A model generated the notes under the pieces. The model was given only the letters and a program-made list of their open reading frames with translations. It was not told the origin of the DNA and searched no databases. Shown here piece after piece: positions 1 to 6,623 of a DNA stretch of 9,275 nt. A program made the position numbers and the translations under genes. Source of the DNA: Spirochaetota bacterium (lineage in GTDB: Bacteria > Spirochaetota > Spirochaetia > Treponematales > Treponemataceae); the NCBI GenBank assembly GCA_029571425.1, contig JAKPSR010000109.1:1-9275 (forward strand), in the 5' to 3' direction. Numbering within the stretch: position 1 is the first letter of the stretch; each line of letters opens with the position of its first letter.

Positions 1-1143
1 AACTGCATCAACTCGGGCTTCAACCAGATCTACATCCTGACCCAGTTTAACTCGGCGTCACTCCACATGCACATCGCGCGGGCGTATAACTTCGACACCT
101 TCTCGGGTGGTTTCGTCGAGATCCTCGCCGCCGAGCAGACCTTCGAGCACTCGGGGTGGTACGAGGGAACCGCCGACGCGGTTCGGAAGAACTTCCTCCA
201 CTTCAAGACCCAAAAGCCAACCCACTATATCATCCTCGCGGGCGACCAGCTCTATCGAATGGACCTCGATGAGTTCCTCCGCAAGCACGAGGAATCGGGC
301 GCGGACATCACCATCGCCTGCACCGCCGTCAACCGCGCGGACGCCTCCGGCTTCGGCATCCTGAAGACCGACGCGAAGGGCCGCATCACCGAGTTCATGG
401 AAAAGCCGGGGCCGACGAAGGACATCTCCGACTGGATAATCCCGGACGGCGCGCGCACCCCAGCCGCGACCGGCGGCCGCGATTACCTCGCCTCGATGGG
501 CATCTACATCTTCAACTCCGCCGCGATGGAGGAGTCTCTCAACAACGAGCTCACCGACTTCGGCAAGGAGATCATCCCCGCGGCGATTAAGCAGTACGCC
601 GTGTCGGCCTACGTCTACGACGGATATTGGGAAGACATCGGAACGATCAAGAGCTTTTACGACGCGACCCTCGACCTGACCGGCATCACCCCGAAATTCA
701 ACTTCTACGACGAGGACGCCCCGATCTACACGCATAACCGGAACCTTCCCTCCTCCAAGATCAACAGCGCCCGCCTCGACCAGGTGAACGCGAGCGAGGG
801 TTGCGTGATCACGAACGCCGCGATCACCCGCTCGGTCATCGGCATCCGCTCGATCATCGAGTCGGGCACCACCCTTGAGGGGGTCATCTGCATGGGCGCC
901 GACCTCTACGAGACCGACGCCGAGAAGGCGGATAACGGCAAGCGGGGTATACCGAACATCGGGATCGGGCGGGATTGCGCGATCAGGCGGGCGATCATCG
1001 ACAAGAACGCCAGGATCGGCAACCGCGTCACGGTCGGCATGGGCGCGACCCCGGCGGACGGTGACTACGGCTACTACCACGTCATCGACGGGATCTACGT
1101 GATCACGAAGAACGCGGTCGTGCCGGACGGCACGTCTATCTAG
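1..1143 (+). CDS. glgC: Glucose-1-phosphate adenylyltransferase (ADP-glucose pyrophosphorylase), 5' end cut by the window edge
   Basis: This enzyme makes ADP-glucose and pyrophosphate from ATP and glucose-1-phosphate, the committed step of glycogen synthesis in the cytoplasm. The frame is open from base 1 and ends at TAG 1141-1143, giving 380 visible residues. Families run to about 420-430, so roughly 40-50 N-terminal residues, including the GGxGTRL nucleotide loop, lie outside the window. The visible part opens with NCINSG and LTQFNSASL, typical of the plant/cyanobacterial branch. Next come LAGDQLYRMD (visible residues about 79-88, with the catalytic Asp), FMEKPGP (the glucose-1-phosphate-binding Lys, about 135) and YWEDIGT (about 209-215). 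The C-terminal left-handed beta-helix carries IDKNARIG (about 333-340) and ends in PDGTSI, which matches the natural C-terminus of the family, so the 3' end looks complete. The first in-frame ATG, at 67, is internal and not the start. The gene converges on avtA across a shared terminator. Family assignment is very secure; the promoter and start are not visible. Confidence 0.96.
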   Translation, partial: NCINSGFNQIYILTQFNSASLHMHIARAYNFDTFSGGFVEILAAEQTFEHSGWYEGTADAVRKNFLHFKTQKPTHYIILAGDQLYRMDLDEFLRKHEESGADITIACTAVNRADASGFGILKTDAKGRITEFMEKPGPTKDISDWIIPDGARTPAATGGRDYLASMGIYIFNSAAMEESLNNELTDFGKEIIPAAIKQYAVSAYVYDGYWEDIGTIKSFYDATLDLTGITPKFNFYDEDAPIYTHNRNLPSSKINSARLDQVNASEGCVITNAAITRSVIGIRSIIESGTTLEGVICMGADLYETDAEKADNGKRGIPNIGIGRDCAIRRAIIDKNARIGNRVTVGMGATPADGDYGYYHVIDGIYVITKNAVVPDGTSI

Positions 1144-1178
1144 TAAGGATTCGCGCGGGCATGCACCGCGCCAAAGAG

Positions 1179-1210
1179 AAAAGCCCCGGGCAGTCCCGAG
1201 GCTTTTTTTT
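1179..1210. terminator. Bidirectional intrinsic terminator between convergent glgC and avtA
   Basis: An inverted repeat has arms at 1183-1190 (GCCCCGGG) and 1195-1202 (CCCGAGGC) around the loop CAGT. It is extended by AAAA (1179-1182) pairing with the first T residues of T8 (1203-1210). On the plus strand the hairpin is followed by eight T and would end glgC; one C-A mismatch sits inside the stem. Read on the minus strand, the same position becomes a U-G wobble, so the stem is continuous and is followed by TTTTCTCTTT, which would end the avtA operon. The avtA stop codon (1211-1209) overlaps the end of the T8 tract. This is the only non-coding DNA between the two genes. Confidence 0.88.
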
Positions 1211-2519
1211 ATCCCGAGAAACGGGCGCTCTCCTCGGCGATCAGGGCGACGCCGCGCCTGACCTCCTCGATCGGCCGCGCGTAGTTGATCCTGACGCACC
1301 GCTCGCGGTGGGGGTGGCGGCTCCAGGCGGTCTCTTCCTCGCTCCCCTCGGCGAGCCCGAAGAAGAAGTACTCGCCGGGGACCACGACCACCCCGCGCTC
1401 CTTGAGCCGCGCGTAGAGCTCCATCGACGTGATCGAGAGGTCGTTAATGCAAAGCCAGAGGAAGATCGAGCCTTCGGACCTATGGACGAGGTAATCCCTG
1501 CCCGAGAAGGCCTCGCGCACGGCGGCGAGCGCCTCCTCCGACCGCGCGCGGTAAAACGGCCTGACGGCGCGGGACGCGACGCGCGCGAGCTCGCCCGAGC
1601 GGACGAGCCCCTCGGCGAGCACCTGCCCAAGAGAGCCCGACGCGAGGGCGACGATCGAGTTGAGCGCCCCGAGGGCCGAGACGGTCTCGCGGTCGGCGAC
1701 GACGATCCCGGAGCGCAGGGCCGGAAGGCCGATCTTTGAAAGGCTCATCGAGAGGACGATGCCGGGTTCCCAGCGCGGGACGGGCTCAACGCCGTCGGGA
1801 AGGCCCATGCGGTCGGGGAAGATGATGTTCGGGAAAGGAACACCGTAGGCGTTGTCGACGAGGAGCGGTATCCCGCTCCGGCGCGCGAGGGCAGCGAGGG
1901 CCGCGACCTCCGCGTCGGTAAGCACGTTCCCGGTGGGGTTCGTCGGCCGCGACACGCAGATCGCGCCGACCTCCGGGTGGGCGGCGAGGTAGCGATCGAC
2001 GAGGTCGAGGTCTATCGAGTACTTAAAGCTGCGGTCATCGAAAGACTGATGCCGGGCCGGCAAGGTCACGAAGGTCCCGTGGTCGATGCCCTGATCCGCG
2101 TAGCCGACGTACTCGGGCACGAGTGGAAAGAGGATCGTTCGGCGGCTCGGCTCGGCGCCGGAGAGCAGGTTGAAAAGGTAGAAGAACGCTGACTGACTCC
2201 CGTTCGTCACGGCGACGTTCTCGGGTCCTACGTCCCATCCATACCGCCCGCGCAGGAAATCGGCGATCGCCTCCAGGAAGGATACGCGTCCCTGCGGGGC
2301 GTCGTACCTGCCGATCGCGTCCTCAAAGGCGCCGCGCTCGGCGAGGAGCCGCTCCATCTCGGCGCGGTACAGGGACTCGACTTCCGGAATGCGCGCGGGG
2401 TTCCCGCCGCCGAGGAGGCAGGCCTCGAGGCCTGAGGGAAGGGGCCGGCCAATGTCGTCCATCAGCCGGAGTATCCCCGACTCGCCGACGAGCTTCGCGC
2501 CGAATGAGGAAAGGACCAT
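1209..2519 (-). CDS. avtA: Valine--pyruvate aminotransferase (AvtA), PLP-dependent class I/II aminotransferase
   Basis: AvtA moves the amino group between valine/2-oxoisovalerate and alanine/pyruvate in the cytoplasm, linking branched-chain amino acid and alanine pools. The 436-residue protein aligns by eye along its whole length with E. coli AvtA: the N-terminus MVLSSFGAKL resembles MTFSLFGDKF, followed by LGGGNPA (36-42), YDAPQG (72-77), TNGSQSAFFYLFNL (105-118), VSRPTNPTGNV (189-199), VDNAYGVPFP (221-230) and SMSLSKIGLP (257-266). K262 is the expected PLP-binding lysine, N194 and D222/Y225 are the usual cofactor contacts, and RINYARP near the C-terminus carries the probable carboxylate-binding Arg. 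The ATG at 2519 is supported by that N-terminal match. It lies only 5 bases after the clpC stop and has only a weak GGTG-like ribosome site, so translation probably depends on coupling to clpC. The stop TAA runs into the shared terminator, so avtA is the last gene of the operon. Preference for valine over related substrates is inferred from family similarity. Confidence 0.93.
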   Translation of the reverse strand: MVLSSFGAKLVGESGILRLMDDIGRPLPSGLEACLLGGGNPARIPEVESLYRAEMERLLAERGAFEDAIGRYDAPQGRVSFLEAIADFLRGRYGWDVGPENVAVTNGSQSAFFYLFNLLSGAEPSRRTILFPLVPEYVGYADQGIDHGTFVTLPARHQSFDDRSFKYSIDLDLVDRYLAAHPEVGAICVSRPTNPTGNVLTDAEVAALAALARRSGIPLLVDNAYGVPFPNIIFPDRMGLPDGVEPVPRWEPGIVLSMSLSKIGLPALRSGIVVADRETVSALGALNSIVALASGSLGQVLAEGLVRSGELARVASRAVRPFYRARSEEALAAVREAFSGRDYLVHRSEGSIFLWLCINDLSITSMELYARLKERGVVVVPGEYFFFGLAEGSEEETAWSRHPHRERCVRINYARPIEEVRRGVALIAEESARFSG

Positions 2520-2524
2520 CTCGA

Positions 2525-5053
2525 TTACACCGGGTTAGCCGGGGTCGGCTCCGGTTTCTCGGTATCGCTGTAGTCGGGCTCCGGGATCGCCACCATCGGA
2601 CGCTTCCGCGTCTTGATTACGATCTTCCCTTCCTTCGCGTCGACGATCACCGTATCGCCGGGGGAAACCTTGCCCGATATAATCCTGAGCGAAAGCTCGT
2701 CCTCGATCTCGCGCTGGATCAGGCGCCGCATCGGGCGCGCTCCGAACGCCGGCTCGTACCCGTTCTCGGCGAGGTAGTTCCGCGCCGCGGGCCTGACCGA
2801 GAGCTCAACGCGCTGCTCGCCGAGCCGTGACTCGAGCTCGCCCAACTGTATCCCCAATATACGCATGACCTCGTCGCGCGAAAGCGCGCCGAACACGACG
2901 ATGTCGTCGACGCGGTTGATGAACTCGGGGTTGAAGAGGCGCCTGAGCTCGCCGAGCGCGCTCGCCTTAATGTCAGCGTAGTCGAGGAGTCCGGCGTCGT
3001 CCGCGCTGAAGCCGAGTCTATTCTCCTTGGAGATGAGGCGGGCGCCCGCGTTACTCGTCATGATGATAACCGTGTTGCGGAAGTTGACCGTATGGCCGAG
3101 GTTATCGCGGAGCTCGCCTTCCTCCAGCACCTGCAAAAGGAGGTTGAACACGTCGGGATGCGCCTTCTCGATCTCGTCGAGAAGGATCACCGAGTAGGGG
3201 TTGCGCCTGATCTTCTCGGTCAGCACACCGCCCTCGTCGTAGCCGACGTAGCCCGGGGGCGCGCCGACGAGGCGCGATGCGTTGTGCTTCTCCATGTAGT
3301 CGCTCATGTCGACGCGGACGAGGGATTCCTCCGAGCCGAAGAGGAATTTCGCCAGGGTTTTGGCGAGAAGGGTCTTTCCGACGCCGGTAGGCCCGAGGAA
3401 TATGAACGAGCCAAGAGGCCGCTTGGTGGAGGATATCCCCGCGCGCGCGCGCCTGATCGCGCTCGAGACGGAGGCGATCGCCTCGTCCTGCCCGATGACG
3501 GTCCGATGGAGTTCTTCCTCGAGGTTGACGAGGCGGCGCGTCTCGGACTCGCTCAGCGTGCTCGCGGGCACGCCCGTCATGATCGACACGACGCGGCAGA
3601 CGTCCTCGGGGGTGACGACGGCCACCGCGACCGAATCGGGGTTCTGCCAGCGCTCGCGCACCCGCTCGAATTCCTCGCGTAGGCGCCGCACCTCGTCGCG
3701 CACGATCGCGGCGCGCTCGTAGTTCTGCGTCTGCACGAGTTCCTTCTTCTGGGCCGCGAGCTCGGCTATCCGACCCTCGAGCTCGGCGAGCTCGCCCGGT
3801 CGCACGTCATTCTCGATCTTCTTCATCGCGCCCGACTCGTCGAGCACGTCGATCGCCTTATCCGGGAAGAAACGGTCGGTAAGGTACCTGCGCGAGAGGT
3901 CGACGACCGTCCTGAGGGTCTCGGCCGGATAGGAAACCGCATGATGCTCCTCGTATCGACCCTTGATGCCCTCGAGTATGCGCAGGGTATCCTCGGCGTC
4001 CGGCTCGGCGACCAGTATGCTCTGGAAACGGCGCTCGAGGGCGGCATCCTTCTCGAAGTACTTGCGGTACTCGGCCAAGGTCGTCGCGCCGATGCACTGG
4101 AGCTCACCGCGCGCGAGAGCGGGCTTCAGCATGTTGGACGCGTCCATCGCGCCCTCCGCGCCTCCCGCCCCGATTATCGTGTGAAGCTCGTCGATGAAGA
4201 GGATGATATTCCGGGCCTCGGTAATCTCCTTGATGATCCGCTTCAGCCGCTCCTCGAATTCGCCGCGGTACTTCGTGCCCGCGATGACGGAGGCAAGGTC
4301 AAGCACGAGAAGCCGCTTCCCGATCAGGTTGCGCGGCACTTGCTCGGCGACGATGCGCTCGGCGAGCCCCTCGACGATGGCGGTCTTCCCTACCCCCGGC
4401 TCGCCGATCAGGACCGGGTTATTCTTGTTACGCCTGGAAAGGATCTGGACGACGCGGCGAATTTCCTTCTCGCGCCCAACTACGGGGTCGAGCTTTCGCT
4501 CGCGGCTCATCGCGGTGAGGTCGCGGCTGAACTCCTGCAGCAGGCTGGCGTTCCGCGGCTGACCCTGCTCCTGTCCCGGGGATTTTTTCGGCCGCGCGAC
4601 CGCGGTCGTGTCGCGAAGGGAGGTCGTCTCCTGGACGGCCTGGCGGATCTCGTCGACCGAGATCGTCTCCTTCTCGAAGAAACGGCTCATCACGCTTTGC
4701 GTCTCGCGGGCGCAGGCGAGGAGGATGTGCTCGGTGCCTATATAGTCGTGACGGAGGGTCCGCGCCTCGATCGAGGCGGCGTCGAGCATGCCCCTGAGGC
4801 GGCGCGATGGGGGAATGTCCCCGAACACGATGGCGCCGCTGCGGGCCGGGAGGGCTTGCTCAAGCTGGAGCTGAAGGGAAAGAAGGTTAACCTTGAGGCT
4901 TTGAAGGACGGAAAAACCCACCCCGTCGGCGGAATGGATAAGCGCGAGCATAACGTGCTCCGGGAGGAGCTGCTCGGCGTTCGATCGCTTCGCCTCTTCC
5001 TGGCTTTGGACGGTCAGGAGTTTCTGCGCGCGCTGTGACAGGCCTTTAAACAC
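2525..5053 (-). CDS. clpC: ATP-dependent Clp protease ATP-binding subunit ClpC (AAA+ unfoldase)
   Basis: ClpC is a hexameric cytoplasmic unfoldase that threads proteins into ClpP. The 842 residues show, in order: two Clp-N repeats (about 1-145); the D1 AAA+ module with Walker A GEPGVGKT (217-224), Walker B ILFIDE (284-289) and arginine finger region LERRF (339-343); a short coiled-coil middle domain with a UVR-type motif (about 432-463); and the D2 module with Walker A GPTGVGKT (554-561), Walker B VILLDE (622-627) and sensor-2 GARPMRR (771-777). The single short middle domain separates it from ClpB. LGF at 680-682 matches the [LIV]GF loop that docks ClpP. E32 and E108 match the Clp-N glutamates that bind phosphoarginine in Bacillus ClpC. 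All ATPase residues look intact. The tail after about 815 is rich in Pro, Asp and Glu and seems disordered. The start is GTG at 5053, chosen because MFKGLSQRAQKLL aligns with the family N-terminus and a good ribosome site precedes it. It follows mcsB by 5 bases. Confidence 0.97.
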   Translation of the reverse strand: MFKGLSQRAQKLLTVQSQEEAKRSNAEQLLPEHVMLALIHSADGVGFSVLQSLKVNLLSLQLQLEQALPARSGAIVFGDIPPSRRLRGMLDAASIEARTLRHDYIGTEHILLACARETQSVMSRFFEKETISVDEIRQAVQETTSLRDTTAVARPKKSPGQEQGQPRNASLLQEFSRDLTAMSRERKLDPVVGREKEIRRVVQILSRRNKNNPVLIGEPGVGKTAIVEGLAERIVAEQVPRNLIGKRLLVLDLASVIAGTKYRGEFEERLKRIIKEITEARNIILFIDELHTIIGAGGAEGAMDASNMLKPALARGELQCIGATTLAEYRKYFEKDAALERRFQSILVAEPDAEDTLRILEGIKGRYEEHHAVSYPAETLRTVVDLSRRYLTDRFFPDKAIDVLDESGAMKKIENDVRPGELAELEGRIAELAAQKKELVQTQNYERAAIVRDEVRRLREEFERVRERWQNPDSVAVAVVTPEDVCRVVSIMTGVPASTLSESETRRLVNLEEELHRTVIGQDEAIASVSSAIRRARAGISSTKRPLGSFIFLGPTGVGKTLLAKTLAKFLFGSEESLVRVDMSDYMEKHNASRLVGAPPGYVGYDEGGVLTEKIRRNPYSVILLDEIEKAHPDVFNLLLQVLEEGELRDNLGHTVNFRNTVIIMTSNAGARLISKENRLGFSADDAGLLDYADIKASALGELRRLFNPEFINRVDDIVVFGALSRDEVMRILGIQLGELESRLGEQRVELSVRPAARNYLAENGYEPAFGARPMRRLIQREIEDELSLRIISGKVSPGDTVIVDAKEGKIVIKTRKRPMVAIPEPDYSDTEKPEPTPANPV

Positions 5054-5058
5054 GGTGT

Positions 5059-6144
5059 TTATCTCCTTTCCTTGATATCGACGTCCTTCAGCACTTCCTG
5101 AATGACCATCGCCCGCAATCGGTCGACGCGCCGTTCCTCGCCGGTCACGTCCTCTTCAATAATAATACTTCCGCCCATAATAACAAAGGTAATATGCGCG
5201 TTCTGCACCCGGTACATTAGGGCCGTCAGCTCGCGGTCGCGCACGCCGGTGACGAGGCCAAGGGAAAGCCCGAGCTTTATCCGGTGTATGAGGTCGACGG
5301 CTTCCCGCGAGCCGATGAAACGGGCGTATTTCGCCGTCGCCGCCGCGCGGTAGACGGCATCCTCGACCGTCGTGGGGCGCGTGGAATAGAGCTCACGGCG
5401 GCTTCGTCGCTCGAATTCGACGAGTTTTCCGACCGCGAGGCTAAAGGCTTCGATCTGACCTTCCACGTCCCCGGACGCAGACGACCCAGTCGACACCTGA
5501 TAGAGGAAGCCCAGCGACTCGTCCGGCGATTCGGAGCCGTAGTAACCGCGAACGGTGAATCCCTGCGCGAGATAGTCGCGTAAAACCCGATCGATCATCC
5601 CGGACATCGATATTCCGGGCAACGAGAGAATGGCGCTCGCCTTCATCCCGGTGCCTAGGTCGGTCAATGAGGCGGTAAGGTACCCAAGGTCCTCGGCCGC
5701 GCTAAACTGAACCGTTCGCCTCAAGGCGGACTCGATTCCCTGCGCCTCGGCGAGGGCGACTTGCGGGGCAAGGCCGGCCGAGAACGCGGCGACGCGCACG
5801 TGGTCGCAGACGTTCACCGTAGCGGAGACGACCCCGTCGCCCCTAACCACGACGGCGCGCCAGGGCTCGGAGCCCGTGTCAGCCTCGATCACGCCGCGCT
5901 CCGAGAGGATGCGCCTACCGGGGGCGTCGAGGTTCGACATCCGCACCATCTGGTAATCCTCCGCGCGGTCGAGCTTGTTGAAGGCGTCGAAAACGAGGGA
6001 TTGAACGCTCTCGGCGTCGTCTGAGGTGAACGCGCCGGGAAATGAGTATCCGGCGAGGTTCCGCGCGAGCCTCACGCGCGACGAAAGCACGACGTCGGAC
6101 TCGGGTCCCTCCGCCGCGTACCAAGCGTCCGTGGGCGGCGTCAT
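5059..6144 (-). CDS. mcsB: McsB-type protein-arginine kinase family protein with altered active site
   Basis: McsB belongs to the ATP:guanido phosphotransferase (phosphagen kinase) family. In Bacillus it phosphorylates arginines on proteins to mark them for ClpCP. The 361 residues match the family length and layout: GPESDVVLSSRVRLARN (13-29) with ATP-phosphate contacts R23 and R25, DHVR (114-117), GYLT (154-157), GTGMKAS (164-170), VRGYYG (198-203), YQVS (215-218) and a C-terminal regulatory segment. Several key positions differ, judged by eye against Bacillus McsB and arginine kinase. NEEDH is NVCDH (111-115), so the catalytic Glu is C113. The active-site Cys is S159, the Arg of GTGLRAS is K168, and RDxxRA is VDRLRA (340-345). 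The second catalytic Glu may survive as E209 in a loop two residues longer. Activity may be weak, altered or lost. The ATG at 6144 overlaps the mcsA stop as ATGA, with GGAGG four bases upstream. The family and partner genes are certain; kinase activity is not. Confidence 0.9.
   Translation of the reverse strand: MTPPTDAWYAAEGPESDVVLSSRVRLARNLAGYSFPGAFTSDDAESVQSLVFDAFNKLDRAEDYQMVRMSNLDAPGRRILSERGVIEADTGSEPWRAVVVRGDGVVSATVNVCDHVRVAAFSAGLAPQVALAEAQGIESALRRTVQFSAAEDLGYLTASLTDLGTGMKASAILSLPGISMSGMIDRVLRDYLAQGFTVRGYYGSESPDESLGFLYQVSTGSSASGDVEGQIEAFSLAVGKLVEFERRSRRELYSTRPTTVEDAVYRAAATAKYARFIGSREAVDLIHRIKLGLSLGLVTGVRDRELTALMYRVQNAHITFVIMGGSIIIEEDVTGEERRVDRLRAMVIQEVLKDVDIKERR
5063..5068 (-). promoter_or_regulatory. 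Ribosome binding site of clpC (GTG start)
   Basis: On the minus strand AAGGAG lies 9 bases before the GTG at 5053-5051. The motif is built from the last codons of mcsB (AGG AGA) just before its TAA stop. It supports the GTG as the true start, since no ATG in a suitable place matches the family N-terminus. Confidence 0.8.
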
Positions 6145-6623
6145 CCTTCCTCCCCGAGCGCGCGGAGGCGATCGCGATAGTAGGCGGCCATCTCGTACTC
6201 CTCGTGCGCGAGGGCCTTCTCGAGCTCCTTGCGGAGCGACGCGCGGTCGGCGGACAGCGGCTTGAACGCGTCGATCTTCGGGGGCAACTCGCCCCGGTAC
6301 CTAACCTCGATCCCCTCCCTCCTGAGGACGGCGAGTATCTCGGCGCGGAAATGGAGGTAGCAATCGGCGCAGCCGACGCGGCGTCTCTTGCGTATGTCGG
6401 CGAGGGCGGTGCCGCAGCGAGGGCATGCCCGCTTGTCCTCCTCCTTCCCGTCGATGAGCCCATTGAATATACCGGCGAGTGACACCTCGACCTTGCCGGG
6501 CCCCGCGGAGAAACCGCGAGAACGCGCGCATTCCTCGCACAGGTGAAGCTCCACCGTCGAGTCCTTGCTGATCTGCTGAACGAGCATTACCGCGGGACGC
6601 TCCCCGCAGAGGTCGCATTTCAT
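6141..6623 (-). CDS. mcsA: McsA: zinc-binding UVR-motif activator of McsB
   Basis: McsA is a small cytoplasmic zinc protein that binds and activates McsB and helps form the McsB-ClpC complex. The 160 residues carry four CxxC pairs: C3/C6, C29/C32, C67/C70 and C85/C88, enough for two zinc sites. They are followed by a C-terminal UVR domain (about 130-156, LEKALAHEEYEMAAYYRD), the helical hairpin also seen in UvrB/UvrC and in the ClpC middle region. No key residue is missing. The start was placed at ATG 6623-6621, not at an in-frame ATG 69 bases further upstream, for three reasons. MKCDLCG is the usual family N-terminus, AAGGAAGG lies just upstream at 6635-6628, and this ATG overlaps the preceding permease stop by one base (TGATG). 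Its end overlaps mcsB by four bases, which suggests coupled synthesis of the two partners. In Bacillus the preceding gene would be ctsR; here it is a lol permease gene. Confidence 0.93.
   Translation of the reverse strand: MKCDLCGERPAVMLVQQISKDSTVELHLCEECARSRGFSAGPGKVEVSLAGIFNGLIDGKEEDKRACPRCGTALADIRKRRRVGCADCYLHFRAEILAVLRREGIEVRYRGELPPKIDAFKPLSADRASLRKELEKALAHEEYEMAAYYRDRLRALGEEG

Noticed and set aside
1144..1208. Possible promoter, small RNA or short gene between glgC and avtA
   Set aside because: Both genes point into this gap and the hairpin with T tracts explains it. No start with a ribosome site is seen.
58..1299. Open frame of 413 codons on the minus strand opposite glgC
   Set aside because: It is antisense to a clearly conserved gene. 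It is rich in Arg, Asp, Val and Gly with no recognisable domain, as expected of shadow frames in GC-rich DNA.
3438..3453. Alternating CG tract that could form Z-DNA
   Set aside because: It is short, lies inside clpC where it encodes an Arg/Ala-rich stretch, and is expected in GC-rich codon use.
3941..5038. Open frame of 365 codons on the plus strand opposite clpC
   Set aside because: Low-complexity shadow of the clpC N-terminal and D1 coding sequence; no domain, and clpC conservation explains the DNA.
5054..5058. Possible promoter or CtsR operator directly before clpC
   Set aside because: Only 5 bases separate mcsB and clpC. I saw no CtsR-type direct heptad repeat or CIRCE inverted repeat in the adjoining mcsB end.
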